Positions 1 to 10,679 of a DNA stretch of 64,000 nt are shown piece by piece (the stretch's first letter is position 1; every line of letters begins with the position of its first letter). The DNA is taken from NCBI RefSeq assembly GCF_950295315.1, contig NC_080172.1, positions 116,847,313 to 116,911,312 on the forward strand, given 5' to 3'. Below the pieces are notes generated by a model. That model saw nothing but the letters and a program-made list of their open reading frames with translations, searched no databases and was not told where the DNA came from. Source of the DNA: Erinaceus europaeus (lineage: Eukaryota > Chordata > Mammalia > Eulipotyphla > Erinaceidae). A program made the translations under genes and the position numbers.

Positions 1-275
1 CCCTTTCTTTTTACCTAATGGCCACAGTATAGGAAATTTAGAGTGGAGCAGGCTTACATGTTTTTAAGGAATGCCATGCTCAGGTGGGAAGATGTAGGAT
101 GTTTTTGTGGGGGAGGGAAGACTTACATGACCGCCAACCTTGTGAGATTTATGTGTCCCTGTGCTCAACCCCTCTGTAGAGAGAGAGAGACTTACCTGGA
201 GGGACTCATCTCATAGGTTAAGCTCTGCCAGGCTCCACCGTCTCCTCACAATATTTCTACATCTTTTCACACACA

Positions 276-1010
276 CCCCCAGCCTGTCTCTGTCTGTCTG
301 TCCCTAGTGGGGCAGGGCTCTGGGGAGGGGGGCTCCAGGACACATGGGTGAGGTTGTTGGCCCAGGGAAGTCAGGGTGGAATCATAGTAGCATCTGTAAC
401 TTGGTGTCTGGAAGGCAGAAAGATATAAAGCAGGACAAAATGATTAATGAACAGGAACCATAAAATAGGAATAGAGCAGATGAGAATAAGGATCTTAGTA
501 GAGAAAGAAGTAAGAAAGTCTATTTTAGGTATGTTCCTAGGGGCCTATGACTTTCATAATTTGTGCTTGAGTTTGATAGCTAACATGGAGGTAGAAATAA
601 ATATTGTCTGGTGGTTTCAGTTGAATACAGGACTAGAAAGTTGAATTAGGGCAGAGTGGCTCCCAGTCTTAAAGAAAATCTGTGACTGAAATTAACTCTT
701 TACCCCACGATCTGACCTAGGGCCCGTGTTTATTCACATTTAGCACAGGAGCCTGTGTGACCTCTGAGTCCCTGTCAGTCTGAGCTCACAGTCCCTGTTC
801 ACAGCTGGAACATTCTAGGCTGCTCTTATGTCAGGACCCGTCCTCCTCGAGGGGCAGAGAAGGCTGACCAGCCTCCCCTCAGAGAGTGGGGGCTCCCCAC
901 CATGGCTGCTCTACACTGAGGGCAGGTCCTGGAGAGGCCCATGAGAGGGCTTGTGATGATCCTTTCAGTGAAATATGTTGTCCTGTAGCCAAGTTGAGGA
1001 CCCTGAGGCA
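276..1010 (-). mobile_element. LINE-like element, 3' region (minus strand)
   Basis: Bases 276-1010 align by eye with 4470-5170 and, over the first 130 bases, with 17970-18112 (shared words: CCCTAGTGGGGCAGGG, CTCCAGGACACA, GGCATCATGGTAGCATCTG-like). The family is interspersed, and its 3' end carries an A-rich tail in the better preserved plus-strand copies at 33.2 and 46.1 kb. It is therefore probably the 3' untranslated part of a non-LTR retrotransposon, possibly the resident L1. No ORF is retained. Confidence 0.6.
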
Positions 1011-2214
1011 CAGACAGGACTGCTCATAGTGTGAGTTCACCTCCCAGCACTTGGCAAGTACCTACTGGGTAGGTTTCTCAAACCCACATCTGTAACTGCT
1101 GGATTCAGACCCTCCCTGTGTGTGAGCTCTAATCCAATTTCCAGCCCAGAGTCTGTATCTTTTCAGCTCTTCAGGAGGGTGCCAGGTTCGAGTATTTTTT
1201 TTAATCCTTTTCAGTACAGATTGTTGGCGGCATATATAACTAAATGCACACTAATGTTTACACTTCCGCACAACTTCTCACGTGGATAAACCCACTCTTC
1301 CTCTCCAGTGGGGTAGCTAGGATCACAAGACATTCTGGAGAAAATGTCACTGACCTGGAGGGAGGGAACTTAGCTTCAGCCTCAGATCCCAAGGGTCTGA
1401 GGGAGGCTCAGCCTGGGACACATGGGTGTTGACATCACCTGGTGTGTCCCCATCTGGGACTCCCTGCCTGGATGCCCCCTTCACTCCCCTGCTGGCGAAT
1501 CTTGGCTTCCTACCTCTGTTATCTCCCTTCACCCCCAAGCCGCTGCCCTCTGCCTTGGTGCTGGGAGCGGGGGGCGGGGGGGCATCAGACAGTCCATCTC
1601 CATGGCTATGATCATGGCTCTGGGATGGAAGCCTGGCTCTCTGACTTGGGCTTGCCCACCTTGACACCTTGGGCTTCTGTTTTCTCACTGGGAGAGCAGT
1701 TGTATGACAGCAGATGTTGGCAGTGCCCAGCCTAGTCCCTGGGCATTGCGGGTCATCATGGAGACCACTGGAAGCTGCTGTGTACCAGGATGGGTAGGGA
1801 GCAGAGGCTAGCTGGCCCAGCATCCCTGCTCTGGCTTGAATAGCCCAGGTGCACTGTCTGTGTCCGCTCAGCAATCCCAGGCGGGCTTGAGCCCTGGTTG
1901 CCCCTGGTTGCCCCTGGTTGCCCCTGGTTGCTGGTGTCTGGCACGGCAGTCTACCAGTAACCCTCTCTGCCCTCACCTGCTTCCTCTTTCAGTTTCTCGG
2001 GTCACTTCCCCCAAAGTTCCCTGTGTTAAAATGCTTCTTCCAAATCTGTGCCCAAGCCTAGTTATCCTACCCAAGCCCTACCCATCCTGGTACACCACTG
2101 CTTCCAGTGATCTTGATGCTGCCCTGCCATGCCCAGGGGCTCAGGTGGGCACTGCCTTTTGGGGGGCAGTGCTGAATAGGCACTTAGTCTAATACACTGC
2201 ACCCTGTGGACTTT
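1011..2214. other. Mostly unique intronic sequence
   Basis: No gene seen. It contains a MIR-like patch (about 1610-1720) and a short decamer repeat at 1891-1930. The overlapping open frames on both strands at 1347-1976 lack any recognisable domain and look like chance frames in GC-rich sequence. Confidence 0.5.
1891..1930 (+). repeat. Decamer tandem repeat CCCCTGGTTG x4
   Basis: Four direct head-to-tail copies of CCCCTGGTTG, the first with one change (GCCCTGGTTG). This is a small minisatellite in intron sequence. Confidence 0.9.
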
Positions 2215-2360
2215 CTGCTTCTGCTCCTGCTGTTCCCTCTGCCTTTCCCTCCCTCTTTCCCTTTGCCCTGCTCATGTCAGGATGACCTTCTGAAATGAGT
2301 TCAGCAGTCAGTCACCTTTTCTGGGAATCCTTCCATGATTACCTCCTATGCTCGGCTGGT
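2215..2360 (+). mobile_element. L2 LINE 3' relic
   Basis: The pattern of a CTGTTCCCTCTGCCT-like segment, followed about 90 bases later by CAGTCACCTTTTCTGGGAAT and CCTTCCATGATTACCTCCT, is that of the conserved 3' end of mammalian L2 elements. The copy is old and diverged. Confidence 0.6.
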
Positions 2361-2404
2361 TCAGAGTTTCCTCCTTTCTTCCTTCATGGCATTTATTTTA
2401 TCTT

Positions 2405-2690
2405 TTCAATTTTTTTATGTATTTATTATTGGGTAGAGATAGAGAGAACTTGAGAGGAGAGGGGGAGATAGAGAGGGAAAGAGATAGAGAGACGCCCCAC
2501 TTGCTGTGGGGAGACTTCAGAAGCGGTGAAGCACTGTTGCAGGTGTCTCTCCCTCTCTAAACCCTCTACTCTCTCCGTTTCTCTGTCTCTAGCCCCCTGC
2601 CCCCCAAAGTCAGCAGGAGTGGTGGGTTCCTCATGTAGGCACCCAGCCCCAACAGTCACCTGGCGGTGATGAAAAGAGAAAATGAATTCA
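2405..2690. mobile_element. Chimeric tRNA-SINE pieces, head to head
   Basis: Bases 2405-2505 are the reverse complement of the SINE body (purine-rich GAGAGAGAGACGCC side). They are followed at once by a forward body from 2506 (TTCAGAAGCGGTGAAGCA, GCAGGTGTCTCTCCCTCTCT) and a tail (GGTGGGTTCCTCATGTAGGCA). Two insertions or a rearranged copy would give this. Confidence 0.6.
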
Positions 2691-2817
2691 GCCCTCTCCA
2701 AGTCAGAGCACTGGCTGCTTCTTGCTACATTGTCGCAGTCGCCAAGTCAGCTGTCTCATGCTCATCAGGCCATCTGAGGCCCTCCTCCCCCTGCCTTAGG
2801 AAAGATAAGGACAGGGG

Positions 2818-3020
2818 TCAGGTGGGGGGCGCACCTGGTTAAGAGCTCACATTACAGTGCGCAAGGGCCGGGGTTCAAGCCCCTGGTCCCCACCTGCAGG
2901 GGGGAAAGCTTCACGAGTGGAGAAGCAGGGCTGCAGGTGTCTCTCTGTGTCTTCCTCTCTCTATCTCCCCCTCCCCTCTCAATTTCTCTCTGTCTCTAAC
3001 CAATAATAAGTAAGTAAAAA
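2818..3020 (+). mobile_element. tRNA-derived SINE, type B (+)
   Basis: The 5' tRNA-like head has a B-box-type GGGTTCAAGCCCC, followed by CCCCACCTGCAGGGGG, GAAGCAGGGCTGCAGGTGTC, a CT-rich body and an A-rich tail (CAATAATAAGTAAGTAAA). Confidence 0.85.
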
Positions 3021-3027
3021 TATTTTT

Positions 3028-3178
3028 AAAGATTTTATTTACTTATTAATGAGAAAGATAGGAGGAGCGAGAGAAAGAACCAGACATCACTCTGGTACAT
3101 GTGCAGCCAGATATTGAATCTCAGGACCTCCTGCTTGAGAGTCCAGTGCTTTATCCACTGTGCTACCTCCTGGACCAC
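3028..3178 (-). mobile_element. SINE type D (minus)
   Basis: This is the reverse complement of the family seen in + orientation at 32988-33140. It reads, on the minus strand, a GTGGATAAAGCACTGG-type head, ACATGTACCAGAGTGATGTC, and an A-rich AATAAATAAAAT tail. Confidence 0.85.
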
Positions 3179-3212
3179 AAGTAAAAATATTTTTAATAAA
3201 GAAAGAAAGACA

Positions 3213-3405
3213 AGGGAGTTAGGAGGTAGCTCAGTTGGTAGAGTACATGCCTTACCTTGCGAGGGCCTGAATCTGAACCCTGACACCACACAGGAGCACC
3301 TGTGCTGGGGAAGCTTCAGGAGAGGTGGAATGATGCTTTGGGGGTCTCTCCTCTCTCTTTCTCTGTCTCCTCTGTCTAAAAGTAAAATAATAGTACATAT
3401 AAGGA
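3213..3405 (+). mobile_element. tRNA-derived SINE variant (+)
   Basis: The head GGTAGCTCAGTTGGTAGAG is a good A-box-like tRNA segment. It is followed by CACCTGTGCTGGGGAAGCTTCAGGAG-type body sequence, a CT-rich run and a short A-rich tail. It diverges from types A and B in the middle. Confidence 0.75.
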
Positions 3406-3410
3406 AATAA

Positions 3411-4200
3411 GACCAGGAAATCTCCCCAGACCCTCAGACCCTGCCTGGCCCTCCTTCAGGACACTCTGAAGAGTCTCCCCTGGCTTCTGGAAGGGCTCAG
3501 GGACCCAGTCGACAACTTCCCTGTCCACCCAGTCAGGTCTCGCCGAGAAAGATCTGGGCGGCGCCAAGCCCGGCAGACAAGGCCTCTGGCAGGGCAGCCA
3601 GTGCTTGTGGCCTGGCCAGGCAGCAGCTGTGCGAACTGCTCTGTGGACATTGCAGCTTTGTTTGTACAGATGCAAATTGGGAGCCTATTAGCTCTTCTTC
3701 CAGAAGATTCCGGTTCAGGCCTCGGGCTGACACCTGCGCTGCCTGGTTTGAAGGCTTCACCAGCTGGTGGGACAAGTGCCCACACACACAGAGGCCAGAG
3801 CAGGCCAGGGCAAGCCCACAGTCTCCGTGGCTGGTGGCCTGACTGGGGCCATGAGTATTTTGCTGGGGAGCCAAGCAGAGTCTGTGATGTCCTCTGACTG
3901 CCCCAGCCCAGGGGTTGTATGGCGTTCCCGGAACTCCTCTTCTCAGGACTGAGGGGTCTGACCTTGCCCCCACCTATGGCTACCAACAGCAGATGCCAGC
4001 TACCAGCCAGGGCTCCTGCAGACCAGGGGCCGCTGAAGAGGAGCAGCCTGGGCCGGTGTCTGTCCCTGAGCTCCACCATTGCCTTCCTGTCACACTGGAC
4101 TCAGGAGCAGAGCTTCATGGCTGCTGGATGCCACTCTCCACCACCAAGGCTGTGCTCACACCCCACAGTCACGATCTGAGCCAGGCCCCTGGTCTTCTTC
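3411..4200. other. Unique GC-rich intron, no gene seen
   Basis: This is GC-rich sequence with overlapping chance frames on both strands (for example 3456-4079 minus) and no recognisable domain, splice-flanked exon or repeat. I see nothing else in it. Confidence 0.5.
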
Positions 4201-4235
4201 CTCCCTCCACCTCCCTCATGTTTTTTCTTTTCTTT

Positions 4236-5790
4236 TTTTCTTTATCTAATTTTTATTTATTAAAAGGAAACACTGACAAGAACCATAGGATAAGAGGGGT
4301 ACAACTCCACACAATTCCCACCACCAGAACTCCGTATCCCCTCCCCTCCCCTGATAGCTTTCCTGTTCTTTATCCCTCTGGGAGCATGGACCCAGGGTCA
4401 TTGTGGGATGCAGAAAGTGGAAGTTTTGGCTTCTGTAATTGCTTCCCTGCTGAACATGGGCGTTAACAGGTGGATCCATACTCCCAGCCTGTCTCTCTCT
4501 TTCCCTAGTGGATCAGGGTTCTGGAGAAGCAGAACTCCAGGACACATTGGTGGAAGCAGGGCTCCAGGACACATTCCTCTGGCCAGGGAAGTCCCGTTGG
4601 CATCATGGTAGCATCTGAAACCTGGTGACTGAAAAGAGAGTTAACATATTAAGCCAAACAAATTATTGACTAATCATGAACCTAAAGGCTAGAATAGTTC
4701 AGATGATGAGTTGGGAGGGCTCCCTTTTATAGATAGTTAGTAGATCTATTTTAGTTATATTCCAAAGAGCTCGTGACTATACAATTTTTTTTCCTGAGCC
4801 TGACATCTGATATGTAGGTGGATCTAAGTTATTGTCTGGGGAGATGGTGTCATGGTTGGAAAAACAACTAGAAAACTGGATCAGGGAAGAGAGTAGCTCC
4901 TTAATATGGGAAAGGGGCATAAATATTGTAGACTGTAAACCCCATCGATTTGATGTGATCTGGGGCCCACATTCAGCTTAGGATCCTATGTGACAGCTGC
5001 ATCCCTGTAGCTCTGAGCTCACATTCTGTGGTCATGAGTAGGAACATTCCAAGCTTCCCTAATATCAGGACCCATCTTCCTCAGGTGTAGCATAGAGTGT
5101 GTTGTCCAACCTCCATTCAGAGGATGGAACATTCTCTACCATTGTTGATCTATGTTGAGGGCAAGATCCTATGGGGGCCCACAGAGGGGTCTATTTTGTT
5201 GTTCCTGATAGAAATGACCAGTAACAATGGAGAGGGGAATTTATTTGAGGTTGAGGACCATCATGTCTGTGTGGGAATCTCAGGACTCCCCGACTAGGGC
5301 CCCAGCTGATGGGGTGGCCTGATAGTGACTAAAGAGTCATCTTTAAAGTATGCCAATCTCTTGCCCTTATTCAGCTTTTGCAGTCCTTGCTTTGATAAGT
5401 TAGCTTTGGAGTGACTGAGAGAACTGTAATAGCAAGTAGGTGAGGAGGGTATCTAATTCTAAGTAGACATTATTTCATTAGGAACTTTATGGTGTCTTTT
5501 TAGTTCTTTCTACTTGCTTGCTGCATATAATGACTCACTGCAGATTACTGTGTATTTTTGCTTTCAGGTATATATTTTGCCCTAATTTATAGATATATGT
5601 GAACATCTGCCTTATCATATGGGATCTGGTCTATATCTAGGTTTTGGGACTTTGTTAGGAAGTGAACCTACTGGAATGGAATTAGAGAATCCTATGAGAG
5701 AGGAAAGTTCTCACCTGAGTAGTGAGGCTGAAGGGCTGTCATTCCATGCCTGACGTCTCTGAACACAGTGTGAAGTGAAGCAAGCAATAA
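4236..5790 (-). mobile_element. Longest LINE-like 3' copy (minus strand)
   Basis: On the minus strand the element ends at a T-rich/A-tail boundary near 4236-4262, preceded by the family's terminal GGTGGTGGGAAT-type word. It can be followed about 1.5 kb upstream (rightwards). Segments recur at 1-1010, 17520-18112, 32679-33349, 38680-38871, 45666-46200 and 47362-47445. Long frames are absent, so this looks like a long 3' UTR of a non-LTR element rather than ORF2. Confidence 0.6.
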
Positions 5791-5794
5791 ATAG

Positions 5795-5930
5795 ATGTAA
5801 GAAAGAGATAGAGAAAGGAGAGAAAAGGGAGAAAGGAGGGAAGGGAGAGAAAGATAGGAAGGAAGAAGGAGAGAAAGAAATGAGGAAGGAAGGAAGGAAG
5901 GAAGGAGGGAAAGAAAGAAAGAAAGAATGA

Positions 5931-5985
<55 letters not shown>

Positions 5986-5990
5986 GGAGA
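5795..5990 (+). repeat. (GAAA)n/(GGAA)n purine microsatellite
   Basis: A purine-only stretch with GAAA and GGAA units; the purest part is 5883-5984. It directly precedes the SINE at 5995, so it may partly be the slipped target or tail region. Confidence 0.95.
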
Positions 5991-5994
5991 AGTG

Positions 5995-6297
5995 AGTTGG
6001 TTGGTAGCACAGCAGGTTAAGCACAAGTGGTGCAAAGCTCAAAGACTGGTGCAAGGACCGGCATAAGGATCCTGGTTTGAGCCCCCGGCTCCCCACCTGC
6101 AGGGGAGTCGCTTCCCAGGCGGTGAAGCAGGTCTGCAGGTGTCTGTCTTTCTCTCCCCCTCTCTGTCCTCCCCTCCTCTCTCCATTTCTCTCTGTCCTGT
6201 CCAACAACAATAACAACTACAACAAAGGCAACAACATGGGGAAAATGGCAGTGGATTTGTAGTGCTGGCACTGAGTCCTGGCAATAACCCTGGAGGA
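5995..6297 (+). mobile_element. tRNA-derived SINE, type A (+), near full length
   Basis: The tRNA-like head has GGTAGCACAGCAGGTTAAGC (A-box side) and GGTTTGAGCCC (B box), then CTCCCCACCTGCAGGGGAGT, GAAGCAGGTCTGCAGGTGTC, a CT-rich body and a CAACAACAATAACAAC part. It ends with AGTGCTGGCACTGAGTCCTGG and CCCTGGAGG before the A-rich tail at 6298. Confidence 0.92.
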
Positions 6298-6301
6298 AAA
6301 A

Positions 6302-6357
<56 letters not shown>

Positions 6358-6412
6358 AGGAAGGAAGGAAGGAAGGAAGGAAGGAAGGAAGGAAGGAAAG
6401 AAAGAAAGAGAA
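6298..6412 (+). repeat. (AAAG)n then (AAGG)n at a SINE tail
   Basis: About 50 bases of AAAG units pass into AAGG units and back. The repeat starts exactly where the SINE ends, so the A-tail of the SINE is its likely origin. Confidence 0.95.
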
Positions 6413-7465
6413 AGAAGTGGTGTTTCGGACCAGGAACCTTGCGGGTGGTTTCACTGTGGTGGGCGCAGGACAGCTTCTGGGAAAACAGAACTTCCCGCTG
6501 CTTTAAATGATCTGACTTAAGGAGGGGGGACGACTATTTTTCTACTGCGAAAGCAATAATGCTGGAAAGCCGGAGACGACTCGGAGCCTTGTACAAAGGC
6601 GCACAGAAAGGGAAGCGCAGGCACTCAGAGGTGACCCCTCTCAGCATTGCCACGATTGTTCAGCCAAGCAGCCCCACGCCCGGCTGGGGGGCTTGGGGGG
6701 AGGAAACACAAAAGGAGTTGGGTGGGGGTTTTCTTTCTTTCCCTTCTTTTCTTTTTGTTTCTGAAAGTTATCACCAGAGTTATTTTTTTGTGGTCGGATG
6801 GCACCTACACATCTTTGTCCCCTGGCCCTGGAGTGGGTATCTGAAAGGAGCCTATTACCCTGTTTTTCCCACCAATTTCCTCAATTCAAACTCTCTGCAA
6901 GCCTCCACGGGGAAGTTTATAGACCCACAAAGGCATTCAAAGTTAATGGCGAAACCAACCATGTGAAAAGCTGCTGTAAAATCCACAGTCTTGTCTTCCC
7001 TCCCTGCATGTCCTGCCCCTCCTGGGTCCTTTCCCTGTTGTCTCCATGGCAACTCGGGCTCCTGGGGGCAGGGGGCCAGGCTGGGGGTGGGTGCAGACAG
7101 TGAAAGTCCTAAGGGTGACCTTCCCTCTGCCAGGACCCAGAGCCCCTCCCAGGCATCAATACCAGGGCTTCATGTAGTTATTTCTGAGTCCAGACAGGGG
7201 TGGGCCACGCAGGGGGGTCAGACCCTGCAAGGCCGCTTATCAGCCTGGGGATGGAGTTTCCAAACATGCAGCCTCACCTTGGGCTCCCTGCTGAGGGCAA
7301 GGCTCTGTCAGGGCACAGTGTCTGGCTCTCTCTGAAGGACGCCCTGCGTGCCTTGACTCACCCTTCCCATAAACCTGTCCAGGCTCTAGTCCATCTCCTG
7401 TCCAGGCAGAGAGGAAGAGGAACGGAGGCCCCAGTTGACCTCTCATCGGAGAAATGTGTGGCTTT
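6413..7465. other. Unique intron, possibly conserved in parts
   Basis: No gene seen. The AT-balanced segment at about 6850-6990 (words such as GGAAGTTTATAGACC and CAAAGTTAATGG) looks like low-repeat unique sequence that could be a conserved non-coding element. This is a weak inference. Confidence 0.4.
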
Positions 7466-7469
7466 CTGC

Positions 7470-7580
7470 CAGGCCAGCGAGCACAGTTCAGGGACTTGGC
7501 ATGGAGCCTGGCTCTGCTATGTGACCCTGGGCAAAGTGCCTGCCCTCTCTGAGCCCCTCTATGAGGGAAAGATGGGGTGC
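7470..7580 (+). mobile_element. MIR SINE relic (+)
   Basis: It contains the MIR core pattern TATGTGACCCTGGGCAAAGT, followed by CTCTCTGAGCCCC and ATGAGGGAAAGATGGGGTGC, which match the conserved central part of mammalian MIRs. Confidence 0.8.
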
Positions 7581-7683
7581 TAAGGAAGATAGAGTACAGG
7601 AACAGCAAGTTTATCTGGGCCTCCATCAACTTCTTGATTTCCTATATGCTTGTATCATCATTCTTACTATTGTTACTAATCTT

Positions 7684-7975
7684 TCTTTGCCTCCTGGATT
7701 GTTGCTGGGGGCTCAGTGCCGGCACTACAAATCCACTGCTCGATCCTGATGGCCACTTTTCCCACTATGTTGGATAGGACAGAGAAAAACTGAAAGGGGA
7801 GGATGAAATAGAGAGGGAGAGAGAAAAGGAGACACCTGCAGACCTGCTTCACCGCTCCTGAAGTGTCGCCCCTGCAGGTGGGGAGCCAGGGGGCGCAAAC
7901 CGGGATCCTTGAGTGGATCCTTGCACTGAGTACCACTTAGTACGATGTGCGCTTAACCAGGTGCACCAGGGCCGT
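7684..7975 (-). mobile_element. tRNA-derived SINE (minus), near full length
   Basis: Reads as the reverse complement of the tRNA SINE: TTTGCCTCCTGG tail end, GGCACTACAAATCCACTGCT, GACACCTGCAGACCTGCTTCA, CCCTGCAGGTGGGGAGCC, and the tRNA head complement GCGCTTAACCAGGTGCACC at the right end. Confidence 0.9.
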
Positions 7976-8359
7976 CCCTCTCCTTGTATAGCAGTCATCT
8001 CAGCGCCCCTGACTCAAAGTTCTCAGCCTAGAGAGCTCCAGTCAGTTTGAGGAAGGCCCCCACTGTCTCCTCCAGACAAAGAGGCTGATGGGAAGGGTCT
8101 GCGGCAAGAAGAAAGCAGCTGACTTCTGACCTTTGTGTGACTGAGCTGAGCGAGTGTCCTCGTCCAGTCCTGCCCCCCTCGGGAGAGCCTGGGCCTGAGC
8201 CCTGGTTCCTGCAGGTTCCTCCAGAAGGCACTGCAACATGGGAGGGGGAGGCAGAGCTCGCTGCCCATGCCACAGCCTGTGAGGAGACCCAGGCCGGGTC
8301 CTGTTATATCCCTCTGTCCCCACCATCTTTCCGCCTCGCTCGCCACACATTTTCCCACT

Positions 8360-8535
8360 GATGTATCTTATCAGAATCGATCCTCACTGCAAACCCTCCA
8401 AGGGGGCCAGCTAGCAGGAACCCCCCTCATCAATAAATGAGAGAAACCAGGAATCAGAGAGGTCAGGCTGTGTGCTCAAGGTCACGGGGCTAGTTAATGA
8501 CAGAGTGAGATGTGAAGCCTATGCCTTCCAACAGA
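8360..8535 (-). mobile_element. MIR SINE relic (minus)
   Basis: The reverse-complement MIR core is visible: TGTGCTCAAGGTCACGGGGC, TAGTTAATGACAGAGTGAGA and TGTGAAGCCTATGCC. Confidence 0.8.
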
Positions 8536-8777
8536 TGCAAAAACAAAATAAGACAAGATAAAATAAGATAGAAAGGGTTCATCTCTTTCCCTCACTCGTC
8601 ACGTGTCCGGGCTGAACACAAGCCCCCGGTGACACCTGCCCCCCTCCCACATGGTGACTGTGACTCTGACGGCTGTTCTCAGGGGCCACTGTCACCTCCA
8701 GGCCAGGCCACCATCTCGGCTGCCTTCACCACATGCAGCCTCCCGCAATCAGCTTCTCGCTGGAGCCTGGAGAGATG

Positions 8778-8990
8778 TTATTAAAATGTAAATCAGATCC
8801 AGTTGCTTCCAGGCTTAAACCCTCCAAGTTTGCTATTGTACTTGAAGCCCAGTCCCCTGCTTGCCCTGCTCCTGCTCCCCTGGGGGGGACAGCTCCCCTC
8901 TCTGACCTCTCCTTGTTCCACTCACCCCCCCACCAGCCCCTCAAGCTAGGCCACTCTGGCCTCTTCCCTTTCTTCTCTAGTGCTGGGAGC
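8778..8990 (+). mobile_element. L2 LINE 3' relic (+)
   Basis: The series ATGTAAATCAGATCCAGTTG, CTTAAACCCTCCAAG, GAAGCCCAGTCCCC and GCCACTCTGGCCTC follows, with divergence, the last ORF2 codons and 3' end of L2 (the conserved TCAATGGCTCCCC-type region). Confidence 0.7.
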
Positions 8991-9161
8991 TGTCCAGCCT
9001 GCAGGGCCTTTAAACCCACAGCTCCCTCTCCTTGCTGCTTTCTCTGTGAGCTGGCTGCTTCCAGGGCTGCCACCTTCCTTCCCTTCCTGCAGGGCTCAAT
9101 GAGAGTACAAAGAATTGGGGCTGCCCCTCAGTGACCCTACAGACCGTCCCCGTCCCTCCAC

Positions 9162-9181
9162 CACACACACACACACACACA

Positions 9182-9218
<37 letters not shown>

Positions 9219-9913
9219 TCACACACACACTCACACACACACTCACTCACACACACACACACACACACTCACTCACACACACACACTCACACACACACTC
9301 ACACACACACTCACATACTCACACACACACTCACTCACACACACTCACACACACACACTCACACACACACTCACATATTCACACACACACTCACTCACAC
9401 ACACTCACTCACACACACACTCACACACACACTCACACACACACACTCACACACACACTCACTCACACACTCACTCAAACACACACTCTCACACACACAC
9501 TCACACACACACTCACACACACTCACTCACACTCACACACACACACACACACTCACACACACACTCACACACACACTCACACACACTCACACTCACACAC
9601 ACTCACACACTCACACACACACACTCACACACACTCACACAAACACTCACACTCACACACACAGACTCACACTCACATACACACTCACACTCACACACAC
9701 TCACACACTCACACATACAGACACTCACACACTCACACATACAGACACTCACACACACTCACACACAAACTCACACTCACACACACTGACACACACTCAC
9801 ACATACAGACACTCACACACTCACACATACAGACACTCACACACAAACTCACACTCACACACACTGACACACACTCACACTCACACACACACTCACACAC
9901 ACACTCACACACA

Positions 9914-9968
<55 letters not shown>
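9162..9968 (+). repeat. (CA)n / CACACACT array, about 0.8 kb
   Basis: Continuous CA dinucleotides regularly interrupted by CT (ACACACACTCAC), with scattered ACATACAGAC variants and a pure (CA)n end at 9914-9967. The long His/Thr-type and Cys/Val-type frames across it are repeat artefacts. Confidence 0.98.
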
Positions 9969-9970
<2 letters not shown>

Positions 9971-10010
9971 CTGTCTGTCTCTATAACACGCCTGAAATGC
10001 CTGCTTAGTG

Positions 10011-10038
10011 CTCACTCACTCACTCACTCACTCACTCA
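10011..10038 (+). repeat. (CACT)n microsatellite
   Basis: Seven head-to-tail CACT units, 40 bases after the CA array. Confidence 0.95.
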
Positions 10039-10062
10039 TCATTTTCCCTCTTGTATTTTATT

Positions 10063-10304
10063 TTTGCCTCCAGGGTTATCACTGGGGCTTGGTGCCGACA
10101 CTACAAATTCACTGCTCCTGGAGGCCATTTTTTTTCCATTTTATGGCCTAAGACAAAGAGAAATTGAGAGAGAATGGGGAAGACAGTGAGGGAGAGAGAA
10201 AGAGGTTCACATCACTTGTGAACTGTCCCCACTGCAGGTGGGGAGCCAGGGGCTCGTGCTTCATACTATGTGCACTTAAGCAGGTGTTTCCCTGCCTGGC
10301 CCCC
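10063..10304 (-). mobile_element. tRNA-derived SINE (minus)
   Basis: TTTGCCTCCAGGGTTATCACT (21 bases at 10065-10085), then ACTACAAATTCACTGCTCCT, ACTGCAGGTGGGGAGCCAGG and a head complement GTGCACTTAAGCAGGTG. The minus orientation is clear. Confidence 0.88.
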
Positions 10305-10318
10305 ACGTCATTAGTGAG

Positions 10319-10445
10319 GAGGGGTAGAATCATGGTTACCACAAAGACCCTCCGGCCTGAGGTTCTAAGGTTCCAGGCTCAGTCCCCAGCACCGCCATAA
10401 GCCAGAGCTGGGACGTGCTCTGGAGAAATACATAGTAATAATAAC
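10319..10445 (+). mobile_element. SINE type C (+), short
   Basis: Head GGTAGAATCATGGTTACCAC, then GGTTCCAGGCTCAGTCCCCA, GCACCGCCATAAGCCAGAGC and an AT-rich tail of AATAATAATAA. This is the same family as 12746, 13513, 27307, 36111 and 47037. Confidence 0.8.
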
Positions 10446-10499
10446 TTCATCCTTTGACTATCAGTTCATCACCTGACTCCCAACTTGTAGTTATTATTA

Positions 10500-10675
10500 C
10501 TGAAAATGCTGTACTTCCTACCTTCTTTGTACACAGGACCCGTGTATCTTCACAGCAACTCTGTCAAAGACGTGTACTCCTTGCTCACGTGTGACGGGGG
10601 CACAGCACTCTGACGCCCAAAGAGGCTCAGTAACTTGCCTCTAAACCACACAGTTGGTGGACAAAGCAGGATTTA
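10500..10675 (-). mobile_element. MIR SINE relic (minus)
   Basis: GAGGCTCAGTAACTTGCCTC followed by CACACAGTTGGTGGACAAAG is the reversed MIR core. Confidence 0.7.
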
Positions 10676-10679
10676 TTTA

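Noticed and set aside
1347..1976. 209-codon minus-strand frame
   Set aside because: GC-rich intron sequence, no domain, overlaps other frames equally long, no splice or promoter support.
3456..4079. 207-codon minus-strand frame
   Set aside because: No recognisable protein features; composition explains the lack of stops.
9115..10189. His/Thr-rich frame of 352 codons
   Set aside because: CA dinucleotide array; not a histidine-rich protein gene.
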